From an uncultured Eubacteriales bacterium (GTDB lineage: Bacteria; Bacillota; Clostridia; Oscillospirales; Oscillospiraceae), in NCBI GenBank assembly GCA_900549475.1, contig UROF01000002.1, positions 1 to 64,000 of the forward strand: 64,000 bases of DNA. The letters run 5' to 3'. The notes beneath the pieces were generated by a model. That model saw only the letters and a program-made list of their open reading frames with translations. It was not told the DNA's origin and did not search any database. The stretch's first letter is position 1. Every line of letters starts with the position of its first letter. The translations under genes and the position numbers were made by a program. This document shows positions 43,890 through 53,011 of this stretch, in pieces.

Positions 43890-45410
43890 ATGCAAGGCAT
43901 GCAAGGTTTTACTTACATCGATCTGGCTGTGCTGATCGTCTATCTGCTGGCGGTATTGTTTGCCGGTCTGCACTTCGCCAAAAAGGAAATGAAGGGAAAA
44001 GAATATTTCAAAGGTGATGGCACTGTACCCTGGTGGGTCACCTCGGTATCTATTTTCGCCACGCTTCTGAGCCCTATCTCCTTCCTGTCCCTGGCCGGCA
44101 ACTCCTACGCCGGCACCTGGATCATGTGGTTTGCTCAGCTGGGTATGCTGCTGGCAATTCCCCTGACCATCCGCTTTTTCCTGCCCATCTACAGCAAGCT
44201 GGACATTGACACCGCTTACCACTACCTGGAACTGCGCTTCAACAGTAAGTTCCTGCGGGTGCTGGGCGCGGTGATGTTCATCATCTACCAGATTGGCCGC
44301 ATGTCCATTATCATGTACCTGCCCTGTATGGTCCTGTCTGCCCTGATGGGGATCAACGTCAACATCCTCATTATCATCATGGGCGTCATCGCCATCATCT
44401 ACTCCTACACCGGCGGCCTGAAGTCCGTGCTGTGGACCGACTTCATCCAGGGCTCCGTGCTGCTGATCGGCGTCACCTTCGGTCTGATCTTCCTGGTCTC
44501 CCATCTGGACGGTGGCTTCGGTGCCATCTTCAATGAATTTGCCAACAACCACAAGTTCCTGGCAGAGGATCAGCCCATCTTTGATGCCAACATCCTCCGC
44601 GACAGCGTGTTCCTGCTGATCGTAGGCGCCGGCTTCAACACCATGGGTTCCTATGTATCCTCCCAGGATATCGTACAGCGCTTTACCACTACCACCGATA
44701 CCAAGAAGCTCAACAAGATGATGCTGGCCAATGGCTGCCTCTCCATCTTCATTGCCACGGTGTTCTATTTCATTGGTACCGGCCTTTACGCCTTCTACCA
44801 GACACAGGGTAATCCTCTGCCTCCCGCTGCTCAGCAGGACCAGATCTTTGCCTCCTGGATCGCTTTCGAGCTGCCTGTGGGTATCACCGGCCTGCTGCTG
44901 GCTGCCATTTACGCGGCCGCGCAGTCCACTTTGTCCACCGGTCTTAACTCCGTGGCCTCCAGCTGGACCCTGGACATCCAGGAACGCCTGTCCAAGAAGA
45001 AGCTGAGCTTTGAGACCCAGACTAAGATCGGTCAGTGGGTCTCCCTGCTGGTAGGTATCTTCTCCATCGTGGTGGCTATGGTCCTGGCCAACGGCGGCGT
45101 CACCTCCGCCTACGAGTGGTTTAACGGCTTTATGGGCCTGGTTCTGGGTATCCTGATCGGCACCTTCATCCTGGGCGCTTTCACCAAGGTGGCCAATACC
45201 TTCGGCGCTACTCTGGCGTTTATCGCAGCCTCTGCGGTGATGGTGTATATCAAATACGGTCTGCCTGCCGGCACCGTATCCATCTGGTCTTACTCCATTA
45301 TCTCCATCGCTGTGTCCCTGGTGGTAGGTATTCCTGCCAGTATGATCTGGCGGGCTGTAAAGAAGGACACCAGCGTCCCCGACCCCAACACCACGATTTA
45401 CAGAAAGTAA
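43890..45410 (+). CDS. Sodium:solute symporter (SSS family), sugar/sialate-type context
   Basis: ATG 43890 follows AGAGAGGGAG. The 506-residue protein has about 13 membrane segments and SSS marks: VPWWVTSVSIFATLLSPISF, LAGNSYAGTWIMWFAQLGML, SYTGGLKSVLWTDFIQG and AAQSTLSTGLNSVASSWTLD. It is followed at 90 bases by a YhcH/YiaL-type protein, a combination seen with sialic-acid or other sugar-acid utilisation. No sugar-cleaving enzymes lie next to it, so the substrate stays open. Confidence 0.87.
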   Translation: MQGMQGFTYIDLAVLIVYLLAVLFAGLHFAKKEMKGKEYFKGDGTVPWWVTSVSIFATLLSPISFLSLAGNSYAGTWIMWFAQLGMLLAIPLTIRFFLPIYSKLDIDTAYHYLELRFNSKFLRVLGAVMFIIYQIGRMSIIMYLPCMVLSALMGINVNILIIIMGVIAIIYSYTGGLKSVLWTDFIQGSVLLIGVTFGLIFLVSHLDGGFGAIFNEFANNHKFLAEDQPIFDANILRDSVFLLIVGAGFNTMGSYVSSQDIVQRFTTTTDTKKLNKMMLANGCLSIFIATVFYFIGTGLYAFYQTQGNPLPPAAQQDQIFASWIAFELPVGITGLLLAAIYAAAQSTLSTGLNSVASSWTLDIQERLSKKKLSFETQTKIGQWVSLLVGIFSIVVAMVLANGGVTSAYEWFNGFMGLVLGILIGTFILGAFTKVANTFGATLAFIAASAVMVYIKYGLPAGTVSIWSYSIISIAVSLVVGIPASMIWRAVKKDTSVPDPNTTIYRK

Positions 45411-45502
45411 TCCTTTGAAGCCTCGCCCCTGTACGGATCACCCTGCAGGAGCGGGGCTTTTCCCCCTCAAAATTAACTGTCAGATGAAAAGGAGCTTCCA
45501 CT

Positions 45503-45955
45503 ATGGTATTTGGCAATATTCGCGACCTGAAAGACTTCGGGTATCTGGAGGAAAATGTCCGCAAGTGCTTTGACTACGCCCGGGAGCACGACCTCCTCAG
45601 CTACGAAAAGGGCAGCCATCCTATTGACGGCGATGAACTGTTTGTCAACATCGTGGAGTATGAGACCACCACTCCGGAAAACCGGTTCTGGGAGGCCCAC
45701 CGGCAATATCTGGACCTGCACTTCATGCTCCGGGGCCCCGAGCAGATCGATGTAAATTTCATTGACAATATGGAGCAGAAAGAATTCGTAGAAAAGGACG
45801 ACTTTCTCCCCTTGGAGGGTGACCCCAACAGCCATGTAGTCCTTAACGCCGGAGATTTCCTTCTCTGCTATCCCGCCGACGCCCATCGCACAGCTGTACA
45901 GGTAGGTGCTCCGGCTACCATCAAAAAGGCTATCTTTAAAATCCGCATCCACTGA
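45503..45955 (+). CDS. YhcH/YjgK/YiaL family protein (cupin-like sugar anomerase type)
   Basis: AAAGGAGC precedes ATG 45503. The 150-residue protein has the family blocks GSHPIDGDELFVNIVEYETT, HRQYLDLHFMLRGPEQID and FLLCYPADAHRTAVQ, with metal-binding His residues in QYLDLHF and DAHR. Members in sialic-acid and pentose operons are thought to act on open/closed sugar forms. It likely forms a unit with the preceding symporter; a weak GC hairpin (45418-45460) lies between them. Confidence 0.82.
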   Translation: MVFGNIRDLKDFGYLEENVRKCFDYAREHDLLSYEKGSHPIDGDELFVNIVEYETTTPENRFWEAHRQYLDLHFMLRGPEQIDVNFIDNMEQKEFVEKDDFLPLEGDPNSHVVLNAGDFLLCYPADAHRTAVQVGAPATIKKAIFKIRIH

Positions 45956-45993
45956 TTTCTCCCCTAGTCCGTTTTATTGCTAAGCTGCACAGT

Positions 45994-46027
45994 AAAGCCC
46001 CGCCGCAACTTGCGGCGGGGCTTTTTT
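45994..46027 (+). terminator. Terminator after the YhcH-type gene
   Basis: AAAGCCCCGCCGCAA / TTGCGGCGGGGCTTT stem followed by T-run, 36 bases past the stop. Confidence 0.85.
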
Positions 46028-46141
46028 CTCTGTTTTTCAGTTGCTGTACAGGAAGTTTATCTTTACGCGAAAGGTACCCAATGGTAAAATATAAAATAAG
46101 TATTTACCAAGTATTTTCTTCTCTACGGAGGTGAATTGTCT

Positions 46142-46810
46142 GTGGAATTTAAAGTCATCGAAATCAAGCAAGGGGTTCTGTCTGCCAACGACCGGGATGC
46201 AGATGCCTTGCGGCAGGAGCTGAAGGAGAATAAAACCTTTCTTCTGAACCTGATGAGCAGCCCCGGCAGCGGCAAAACCTCTACACTGATGCAGACCATT
46301 CCCCGCCTGTCGGACACATTGCGGGTGGGCGTCATGGAGGCCGACATTGACAGCGATGTAGATGCCAGGACTGTCTCCGCTACCGGTGCGAAGGTGATCC
46401 AGCTCCACACCGGCGGGATGTGTCATCTGGACGCGGAGATGACCCGCCAGGGGCTCAACGAACTGGATTTGGCGCAATTGGACCTGGTGATCCTGGAAAA
46501 CGTGGGAAATCTGGTGTGCCCGGCGGAATTTGACACAGGCGCCGTGAAAAACGCGGTGATTCTCAGCGTTCCCGAAGGAGATGACAAACCGCTGAAGTAC
46601 CCGCTGATGTTCACCGTAGCTGACGTACTGCTGGTCAACAAGATCGACGCTGCGGCCTGCTTTGATTTTGACTTGGAACGCTTTACTCAGCGGGTCCACG
46701 CTCTGCGTCCTGGTATCCCTATCTTCCCCATTTCGGCCAAGACCGGCGAGGGGATCGAGCCTTGGTGCCAGTGGCTCCAGGGTCAGGTACGGCAGTGGCA
46801 GCAGTCATAA
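46142..46810 (+). CDS. hypB: HypB nickel-insertion GTPase
   Basis: GTG 46142 lies seven bases after GGAGGTGA; the earlier TTG 46136 is too close to it. The 222-residue protein has the P-loop SSPGSGKTS (39-47), ADIDSDVDARTV (68-79), the metal site Cys94-His95 in TGGMCHLDAEM, LVILENVGNLVCPAEFD and NKIDAAACFDFD. HypB delivers nickel with GTP hydrolysis. The extra N-terminal Cys nickel site and His-rich tail of some HypB are absent. It starts an operon with a large Fe-S flavoprotein and hypA, but no hydrogenase is present. Confidence 0.92.
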   Translation: MEFKVIEIKQGVLSANDRDADALRQELKENKTFLLNLMSSPGSGKTSTLMQTIPRLSDTLRVGVMEADIDSDVDARTVSATGAKVIQLHTGGMCHLDAEMTRQGLNELDLAQLDLVILENVGNLVCPAEFDTGAVKNAVILSVPEGDDKPLKYPLMFTVADVLLVNKIDAAACFDFDLERFTQRVHALRPGIPIFPISAKTGEGIEPWCQWLQGQVRQWQQS

Positions 46811-46856
46811 ACCAGATGATCCGGACGAACATACACATACAAGGAGGGAGCAACCT

Positions 46857-49532
46857 ATGGCAGTCAGGAAAAACATTTTGAAGCTGGCGCGAAAGATCAG
46901 CGGCCCGGTGGCCATGCTCATCACCCTGGATGAAAATGCCCCGGAATACAAAGTACTTAACTGCGTCGTCACCGATGAAATGGCGGAGGTAGCCCTGGCC
47001 ATGGAACTGCGCGGTCCCATGCCTCTGGAGAAGATCGCCAAGCGCTGCGGCAAGCCTCTGGAGGAGACCAAGCGACTGGTGGACCAGCTGGCAGAGGCCG
47101 GCGTGTGTATCTTCCACTCAGAAAATGGGGTGGATGTCTTTGAGCTGCCGGTATTTGTCCCCGGTGTCATGGAAAAAATGATGAACAACCGGGCTCAGTG
47201 TGAAAAGCACCCGGAAATTCCGGCGGGCTTTGAGGAATACGCCCGGCTGCGGGGCGGCCTTCTCTCCCCTAAGCTGCCAGTGGGCGCTTCCCCTATGCGG
47301 GTCATTCCTATTCAGAGCGCCATCGACGGCGACAGCCGCAGCGTCCCCTATGAGGAGATCGCCACGATTCTCAACAAAAGCACCCGTTTTGCTGTGGCGG
47401 ACTGCTCCTGCCGCACCTCCCGGCGGCTGCTGGGCGAGGGCTGCGGCCACCTGGAGAAGGATATGTGCCTGCAGCTCAACGCTGGAGCGGAGTACTGCAT
47501 CCGCACCGGCCGGGCACGGGAGATCACCCGGGAGGAGGCCTTTGAGATCGTCCGCAAGGCAGAGGAAAATGGCCTTATGCACTCGGTACCCAACATCGAC
47601 GGCGAGGAAACCTACGCCATCTGCAACTGCTGCGGATGCGGCTGCTATGCCATCCGCAACGCCGCCTACTACAACGCCCCGGATATGGTCCGCTCCAACT
47701 ATGTGGCGGAAACCGACAGCACCAAGTGCGTAGCCTGCGGCCAGTGCGTGGAGAACTGTCCCGTCAACGCTCTGAAGCTGGGGCAGAAGCTCTGCGGAAA
47801 CCCGGCTGAGGAAAAGCCGGAGACCATCTCTCCCCGGGACCACGTCTGGCCGGAGAAACGCTGGAATGTCAACTACCGGGAAAATCGGAAAAATGTTACC
47901 GACGAGGGGACTTCCCCCTGCAAAGCCGCCTGCCCGGCCCACATTGCAGTCCAGGGCTATGTCAAGCTGGCCTCCCAAGGCCGGTATCGGGAGGCCCTGG
48001 AACTTATCAAGAAGGAGAACCCCTTCCCCGCCGTCTGCGGCCGTATCTGCCCCAGAAGCTGTGAGAGTGCCTGTACCCGGGGCGATGTAGACGAGCCGGT
48101 GGCGGTGGATGAGATCAAGAAATTCATTGCCGACCAAGAACTGAAGGAAGAAAACCGCTATGTGCCTCCCAAGGCCCACGACTACGGAAAGTCTATTGCC
48201 GTCATCGGCGCCGGCCCCGCTGGTCTCAGCTGTGCCTACTTCCTGGCAGTAGACGGCTACAATGTGACCGTATTCGAGAAGGAGCAGGTACTGGGCGGTA
48301 TGCTGACCCTGGGCATTCCCTCCTTCCGGCTGGAGCGGCAGATCATTCAGGCCGAAATTGATATTCTCCGGGATCTGGGCGTCACCTTCCGCACCGGCGT
48401 AGAGGTAGGTAAGGATGTCACTCTGGACGATCTGCGCCGTGAGGGCTTTGCCGCTTTCTATGTGGCCATCGGCGCCCAGGGCGGCAGATCTCTGGGAATT
48501 GCCGGCGAGGACGCCGACGGCGTGATGACCGGTGTGGACTTCCTGCGCTCTATCAACCTGGGCAAGGGACAGCCGCTAAACGGCAAAGTGCTGGTGATCG
48601 GCGGCGGCAATGTTGCCATCGACGTGGCCCGGGCCGCCGTCCGGGAACAGGCGGAATCCGTCGCTATGTATTGCCTGGAGAGCCGCAAAGAGATGCCCGC
48701 CCTGGACGAGGAGATCCAGGAGGCGGAAGCAGAGGGCATCACCATCCACAACAGCTGGGGCCCAAAAGAACTGGTGGTAGAAAACGGCCGCATCAAAGCC
48801 GTCACTTTCCGCCGGTGTGTCTCCGTATTTGATGACAATCACCGCTTTGACCCTGCTTACGACAATTCCGACACCATCACCGTGGATGCCGACTGGGTAC
48901 TGCTGAGCATCGGCCAGGAGATCCGCTGGGGCAATCTGCTGGAGGGCAGCGCCGTAGAGCTTGGCCGCGGAAAGACCGCCAAGGCAGATTCCTTTACCTG
49001 GCAGACCGCCCAGCCAGATGTGTTTGTGGGCGGTGACTGCTGCACCGGGCCTAAGTTTGCCATCGATGCCATTGCCTCCGGCAAGCAGGGTGCCATCTCC
49101 ATTCACCGCTATGTATGGGAGGGCGTGAGCATGACTGCCGGTCGGGACCGCCGGATCTACAAGCCTCTGGACAAGGAGTCCGCCGATCTGGAGAGCTTTG
49201 ACCGGATGCCCCGCCAGCGGGTACAGCACAGGGAGCTGCCTAAGGACAGCTTCCTGGACAGCCGCCTCACTTTTACGGAGGAACAGATCCGGAAGGAGAC
49301 CGAACGCTGCCTGGGCTGCGGCGCTGTAGAGCTGGACCAGGAGATGTGCATCGGCTGCGGCCAGTGCACCACCAAGTGCAAATTTGACGCTATCCATCTG
49401 GTGAAGAAATATAATGTCACCTACAACACCTACGAGCAGATCCCCCTGAAAATGACGCCCAATATGGTCAAGCGGGTGGGCAAGATCGCTGTTCGCTCCG
49501 TAAAGGACACCTTCAGCGGCAAGAAGGCGTAA
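46857..49532 (+). CDS. Large multi-cluster Fe-S flavoprotein (GltD-like FAD/NAD oxidoreductase with ferredoxin domains)
   Basis: ATG 46857 follows AAGGAGGGAGCAACCT. The 891-residue protein has: an N-terminal winged-helix-like part (~1-150); a Cys-rich region with DCSCR, NCCGCGC and a 4Fe-4S CVACGQCVENCP (~180-305); a GltD-type N-domain (CKAACPAHIAVQGYVKLASQ, VCGRICPRSCESAC); two Rossmann halves with GAGPAGLSCAY and GGGNVAIDVARAA (FAD and NAD(P)H); and a final ferredoxin CIGCGQCTTKC (~845). Such proteins bifurcate or pass electrons between NAD(P)H and ferredoxins. It lies between hypB and hypA, an unusual setting. The electron acceptor is unknown. Confidence 0.85.
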   Translation: MAVRKNILKLARKISGPVAMLITLDENAPEYKVLNCVVTDEMAEVALAMELRGPMPLEKIAKRCGKPLEETKRLVDQLAEAGVCIFHSENGVDVFELPVFVPGVMEKMMNNRAQCEKHPEIPAGFEEYARLRGGLLSPKLPVGASPMRVIPIQSAIDGDSRSVPYEEIATILNKSTRFAVADCSCRTSRRLLGEGCGHLEKDMCLQLNAGAEYCIRTGRAREITREEAFEIVRKAEENGLMHSVPNIDGEETYAICNCCGCGCYAIRNAAYYNAPDMVRSNYVAETDSTKCVACGQCVENCPVNALKLGQKLCGNPAEEKPETISPRDHVWPEKRWNVNYRENRKNVTDEGTSPCKAACPAHIAVQGYVKLASQGRYREALELIKKENPFPAVCGRICPRSCESACTRGDVDEPVAVDEIKKFIADQELKEENRYVPPKAHDYGKSIAVIGAGPAGLSCAYFLAVDGYNVTVFEKEQVLGGMLTLGIPSFRLERQIIQAEIDILRDLGVTFRTGVEVGKDVTLDDLRREGFAAFYVAIGAQGGRSLGIAGEDADGVMTGVDFLRSINLGKGQPLNGKVLVIGGGNVAIDVARAAVREQAESVAMYCLESRKEMPALDEEIQEAEAEGITIHNSWGPKELVVENGRIKAVTFRRCVSVFDDNHRFDPAYDNSDTITVDADWVLLSIGQEIRWGNLLEGSAVELGRGKTAKADSFTWQTAQPDVFVGGDCCTGPKFAIDAIASGKQGAISIHRYVWEGVSMTAGRDRRIYKPLDKESADLESFDRMPRQRVQHRELPKDSFLDSRLTFTEEQIRKETERCLGCGAVELDQEMCIGCGQCTTKCKFDAIHLVKKYNVTYNTYEQIPLKMTPNMVKRVGKIAVRSVKDTFSGKKA

Positions 49533-49563
49533 CGCCCCGCCTGGGAAAGGAGATCACCGGCCC

Positions 49564-49911
49564 ATGCATGAATTAGGTCTGGTTTTTCAAATGGCCAAGG
49601 TGGTGGAGGAAGCTCTGTCCTCCGAGGAGGATATCACCGCCATTGATACAGTGGTAGTGGAGATTGGTGAGATTGCCTCAGTGGTGCCCCATTACTTCGA
49701 GGCCTGTTTTCCTGCCGCCGCGGACCGCTGTCCCCTGTTTGCCGGAGCCAAGCTGGTCATTGAGACGATCCCCGCCGTGGCCCGCTGCCGCGTCTGCGGC
49801 CGGGAATTCCCCGTGGTGGAAAACGAAGGCTACTGCCCTGACTGCGGCAGTTTCGACAAGGATCTGCTCAGCGGCCGGGAATTCAACATCAAAGAGGTCT
49901 CTGTGCGTTGA
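49564..49911 (+). CDS. hypA: HypA nickel metallochaperone
   Basis: The 115-residue protein keeps the nickel-binding N-terminus Met-His2-Glu3 and two zinc Cys pairs (CRVC 75-78, CPDC 91-94). GGAAAGGAGATCACC precedes the ATG. It is the third gene of the hypB/flavoprotein unit. With HypB it loads nickel into an enzyme; hydrogenase is the usual client but is not in the window, so the client may be a nickel enzyme of the nearby CooC-containing operon or one elsewhere. Confidence 0.92.
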   Translation: MHELGLVFQMAKVVEEALSSEEDITAIDTVVVEIGEIASVVPHYFEACFPAAADRCPLFAGAKLVIETIPAVARCRVCGREFPVVENEGYCPDCGSFDKDLLSGREFNIKEVSVR

Positions 49912-49964
49912 TTCAAAGGGTAAAAGAGGGCCACGAATCGCATTTTCTTTGCAATGTCTAAAAC

Positions 49965-49999
49965 AAAAAGCCGTCAACCTGTAAAGGCTGACGGCTTTT
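49965..49999. terminator. Terminator between hypA and the collagen-like gene
   Basis: AAAAGCCGTCA / TGACGGCTTTT stem with A and T tracts on both sides; can end both convergent transcripts. Confidence 0.8.
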
Positions 50000-50019
50000 C
50001 ATTTACCTTGTAGGAAGGA

Positions 50020-51216
50020 TCACATGGATCTCCGAAGCTTAAGTATAGTAATATTGATCTCCCCGTCGATAGCGCTTGCCGAGCCCGAATAGTTCAGAGA
50101 AAAAGTGGTATCCGACGGCGCCTGCAGAACCAGGTACGCTGAGCCGTAGGCACTGGACCCATCTGTGCTCGTGGCAAAATAGATCCCTGTTTCCAGGTGG
50201 GCCGACCCATTGTATATGGGTGTCACCTGCATATAGTTGGCCGTCCGGAACAGTCCCGAAACTTTATAGGATATCAAATAGTACCCCGCGGTGAGGGAAA
50301 TCGTTTGGGGATTGGTCAGCACGATATTTCCTGTTGGGTCAGATGCATCCTGAAATACCGCTATAGGACTTCCCGGTACCAACACATATTGGGTATTGAT
50401 AAAAGAGGCAAACACATCGTACGGTATCTCTCCTGCAGGACCGGTGGGACCGGTAGCCCCTGCCGGTCCTGCTTCACCGGATGCCCCGGTTGGCCCTGTC
50501 TCCCCCACTGCCCCCGCAGGTCCTTGCGGTCCAGTCGGTCCGGTAGGACCAGTAGCCCCAGTGAGGCCGATTTGACCAGGCAAGCCAGTCGGTCCTCTGG
50601 GGCCAGTAGGGCCAGTGGAGCCGGTAGGGCCGGTGGGACCCGGCTCCCCTGTCAGACCAATAGGTCCTACAGGGCCAGTAGGGCCCGTGGGACCCTCTCC
50701 GGTACGTCCGGCTGGGCCCGGCGGACCGGTGGGACCTGTGGAACCAGCAGCTCCGGTAGGGCCTGTCGGCCCAGTGGGACCTGGTTCTCCTGTCAGACCA
50801 ATGGGACCTATCGGGCCAGTGGGGCCAGTGGGGCCATCGCCAGTACGTCCAGCTGGACCAGGAGGGCCGGTGGGACCGGTAGGTCCGGTGGCTCCGGTGA
50901 GACCTGCCGGGCCAGGAGGTCCTTGTTCCCCTGAAGGACCGGTAGCCCCGACGGGGCCGTCACTTCCGGAGCGTCCGGCCGGACCGGTAGGGCCAGTAGG
51001 GCCCACCATACCAGTAGGACCTCTCTCTCCTGTTGGGCCAGTAGGCCCGGCTTCCCCCATACAACCCGTGGGGCCGATCGGCCCCATGGGACCGGGGCGT
51101 CCCACCATTCCCATCGGGCCAACAGGACCTGTAGGACCCGTAGGGCCCCGGCATATACAGCCGCATGTATTCTGCGGACACCCGCAGCGACGGCAAAAAT
51201 GATCATTTCGGGACAT
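50020..51216 (-). CDS. BclA-like collagen-triple-helix surface protein
   Basis: ATG 51216 is 12 bases after GAGGAAAG. The 398-residue product opens with a Cys-rich leader (HFCRRCGCPQNTCGCICRG), then about 235 residues of Gly-x-y repeats, mostly GPT/GPI/GPA (~28-265), then a ~130-residue globular C-terminal domain of the BclA/C1q type (VFASFINTQYVLVPGSPIAV). Collagen-like proteins of this plan coat exosporia or cell surfaces of spore formers. The repeat carries internal duplications at DNA level (for example the GLTGEPGPTGPTG units). The Cys leader may crosslink or attach the trimer. It is a lone gene. Confidence 0.85.
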   Translation of the reverse strand: MSRNDHFCRRCGCPQNTCGCICRGPTGPTGPVGPMGMVGRPGPMGPIGPTGCMGEAGPTGPTGERGPTGMVGPTGPTGPAGRSGSDGPVGATGPSGEQGPPGPAGLTGATGPTGPTGPPGPAGRTGDGPTGPTGPIGPIGLTGEPGPTGPTGPTGAAGSTGPTGPPGPAGRTGEGPTGPTGPVGPIGLTGEPGPTGPTGSTGPTGPRGPTGLPGQIGLTGATGPTGPTGPQGPAGAVGETGPTGASGEAGPAGATGPTGPAGEIPYDVFASFINTQYVLVPGSPIAVFQDASDPTGNIVLTNPQTISLTAGYYLISYKVSGLFRTANYMQVTPIYNGSAHLETGIYFATSTDGSSAYGSAYLVLQAPSDTTFSLNYSGSASAIDGEINITILKLRRSM

Positions 51217-51565
51217 TCTGCATCCCAACTTTCCTCATTAGACTATCTCAGCATATTCCGCACCCTTACGCAGCGTTACTGATATCAGGCTGCCCCATAC
51301 CGCCGGCCCACCTCTTATCTTCCTTCCAATTTCTCTCTTTATCAGGCAAAAAGAAAAATTTCGATTCAATTCTTGCACGCTCAAGTTTTTATCGAAATAT
51401 TTTCTTTTATATTCCTTCTCCTATCAATTGTCTTTTTTGATAAAACAATAGAAAATATAAGAGATTTTTCTCTTAATTGTGTTTTACTATTGATTTTTTT
51501 ATTTTCCTCCGCTTTTCTCAATTTTTGCAATTTGCAACAAAAATAATTTTGACTTGCAAAATCGC
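51217..51565. other. AT-rich intergenic region
   Basis: This stretch is extremely AT-rich between 51340 and 51560, between the collagen-like gene and the citrate-synthase promoter. No gene seen; the collagen gene's promoter probably lies near 51240-51300 but I cannot fix it. Confidence 0.4.
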
Positions 51566-51607
51566 TTGACAAATTGGTTTTTGTCGGTATAATTGTATAC
51601 AATTATA
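51566..51607 (+). promoter_or_regulatory. Promoter and 20-bp perfect palindrome (GntR-type operator)
   Basis: TTGACA (51566-51571), 16-base spacer, TATAAT (51588-51593). The perfect palindrome TATAATTGTATACAATTATA (51588-51607) starts at the -10 and holds the TTGTATACAA core typical of FadR/FCD-type GntR regulators, one of which is the second gene of this operon. Confidence 0.8.
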
Positions 51608-51623
51608 CAAGGAGGTGCGCACC

Positions 51624-52997
51624 ATGCTGGAGCTTTCTCATTCCTCTCACCTGTTGGAGCAGAAATCCTATAAATATCAGCTGCAGGACGTGGCAGAGCC
51701 TGTTCTCTACCGCGATGCGTTCAATTATGAAGAGGCCCCCAAGATTGCTTTCAACCACCGCCGTGTACCTATGGCCATGCCGGAAGATATCTGGATCACC
51801 GATACTACTTTCCGCGATGGTCAGCAATCCATGGACCCCTTCTCTGTAGAACAGATCGTTACCCTTTATAAGCTGATGAGCCGCCTGTCCGGCCCCAAGG
51901 GTATTATCCGCCAGTCGGAATTCTTTATCTACAGCAAGAAGGACCGGGAGGCCTTTGACCGCTGCCGCGAGTTGGGCCTGCGCTACCCGGAGATCACCTC
52001 CTGGATTCGTGCCACTCCTCAGGACTTCAAGCTGGTGGCTGAGATGGGCATCAAGGAGACCGGTATCCTGGTCAGCTGCTCCGACTACCACATCTTTAAG
52101 AAGCTCCACATGACTCGTCAGCAGGCCATGGATACTTACCTGGCCACAGTGAAAGAGTCCTTTAACGCAGGTGTCATCCCCCGCTGCCACCTGGAAGATA
52201 TCACACGAGCCGACTTCTACGGCTTTGTGGTACCCTTTGTCAACGCTCTCCAGGATCTCTCCCGTCAGGCCGGTATTCCTGTAAAGATCCGCGCCTGTGA
52301 CACACTGGGTCTGGGCGTTCCCTACGGCGGCTCTACCCTGCCCCGCTGCGTCCCCGGTATTGTCTACGGCCTGCGGCACTATGCCGACGTCCCCAGCCAG
52401 TGCCTGGAGTGGCACGGCCACAATGATTTCCATCTGGCTACCGCCAACGCCGCCCACGCCTGGATGTACGGCGCCAGCGCCGTCAACTGCACTCTGCTGG
52501 GCATCGGTGAGCGCACCGGCAACGTCCCCCTGGAGTCCATGGTCTTCCAATATGCCGGCTTCCGGGGTACTCTGGACGGCATGGATACCACCGCTATCAC
52601 CGATATCGCTGAATACTTCCGCAAGGACATCGGCTATGACATCCCCGACACCGCTCCCTTTGTGGGCCGCAACTTCAATGTCACCCGTGCAGGGATCCAC
52701 GCCGATGGCCTGCTGAAGGACGAGGAAATTTACAATATCTTTGACACCAAGACCCTGCTGAATCGCCCTGCCTCCGTCATGATCAGCAAAACCTCCGGCT
52801 TGGCTGGCATCGCCTACTGGATCAACGAAAACTATGGCCTTACCGGCAGCGACGCCATTGCCAAAAACGACCCGCTGGTAGCACAGCTGAAGGCTTGGGT
52901 AGATGAATTGTACGATAACGGCCGTCAGAGCGGCATGTCCCGCCACGAGCTGGAGCAGAAGCTCAATGAGCTGGCTCCCGGCCGGTTCTCCAACTAA
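51624..52997 (+). CDS. Re-type citrate synthase (DRE-TIM metallolyase/HMGL-like)
   Basis: ATG 51624 follows CAAGGAGGTGCGCACC. The 457-residue protein has DIWITDTTFRDGQQSMDPFS, RQSEFFIYSKKD, EITSWIRATPQDFKLV, CLEWHGHNDFHLATANAAHAW, in part CLEWHGHNDFHLA, and VGRNFNVTRAGIHADGLLKD. These closely follow the Re-citrate synthases of clostridia, which make citrate from acetyl-CoA and oxaloacetate with opposite stereochemistry to the usual enzyme, for glutamate synthesis in anaerobes. Homocitrate- or isopropylmalate-synthase activity is the alternative. It is cotranscribed with a GntR regulator under a palindromic operator. Confidence 0.8.
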   Translation: MLELSHSSHLLEQKSYKYQLQDVAEPVLYRDAFNYEEAPKIAFNHRRVPMAMPEDIWITDTTFRDGQQSMDPFSVEQIVTLYKLMSRLSGPKGIIRQSEFFIYSKKDREAFDRCRELGLRYPEITSWIRATPQDFKLVAEMGIKETGILVSCSDYHIFKKLHMTRQQAMDTYLATVKESFNAGVIPRCHLEDITRADFYGFVVPFVNALQDLSRQAGIPVKIRACDTLGLGVPYGGSTLPRCVPGIVYGLRHYADVPSQCLEWHGHNDFHLATANAAHAWMYGASAVNCTLLGIGERTGNVPLESMVFQYAGFRGTLDGMDTTAITDIAEYFRKDIGYDIPDTAPFVGRNFNVTRAGIHADGLLKDEEIYNIFDTKTLLNRPASVMISKTSGLAGIAYWINENYGLTGSDAIAKNDPLVAQLKAWVDELYDNGRQSGMSRHELEQKLNELAPGRFSN

Positions 52998-53011
52998 GGC
53001 GGTGATATCCT

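Noticed and set aside
46662..46856. N-terminal extension of the flavoprotein into hypB
   Set aside because: The ribosome site directly before ATG 46857 and the family start make the extension a shadow of hypB.
50615..51202. Plus-strand Gly-Pro-rich open frame opposite the collagen-like gene
   Set aside because: It is the antisense of GGN-CCN repeats and lacks a start context; the minus-strand frame has leader, repeat and globular head.
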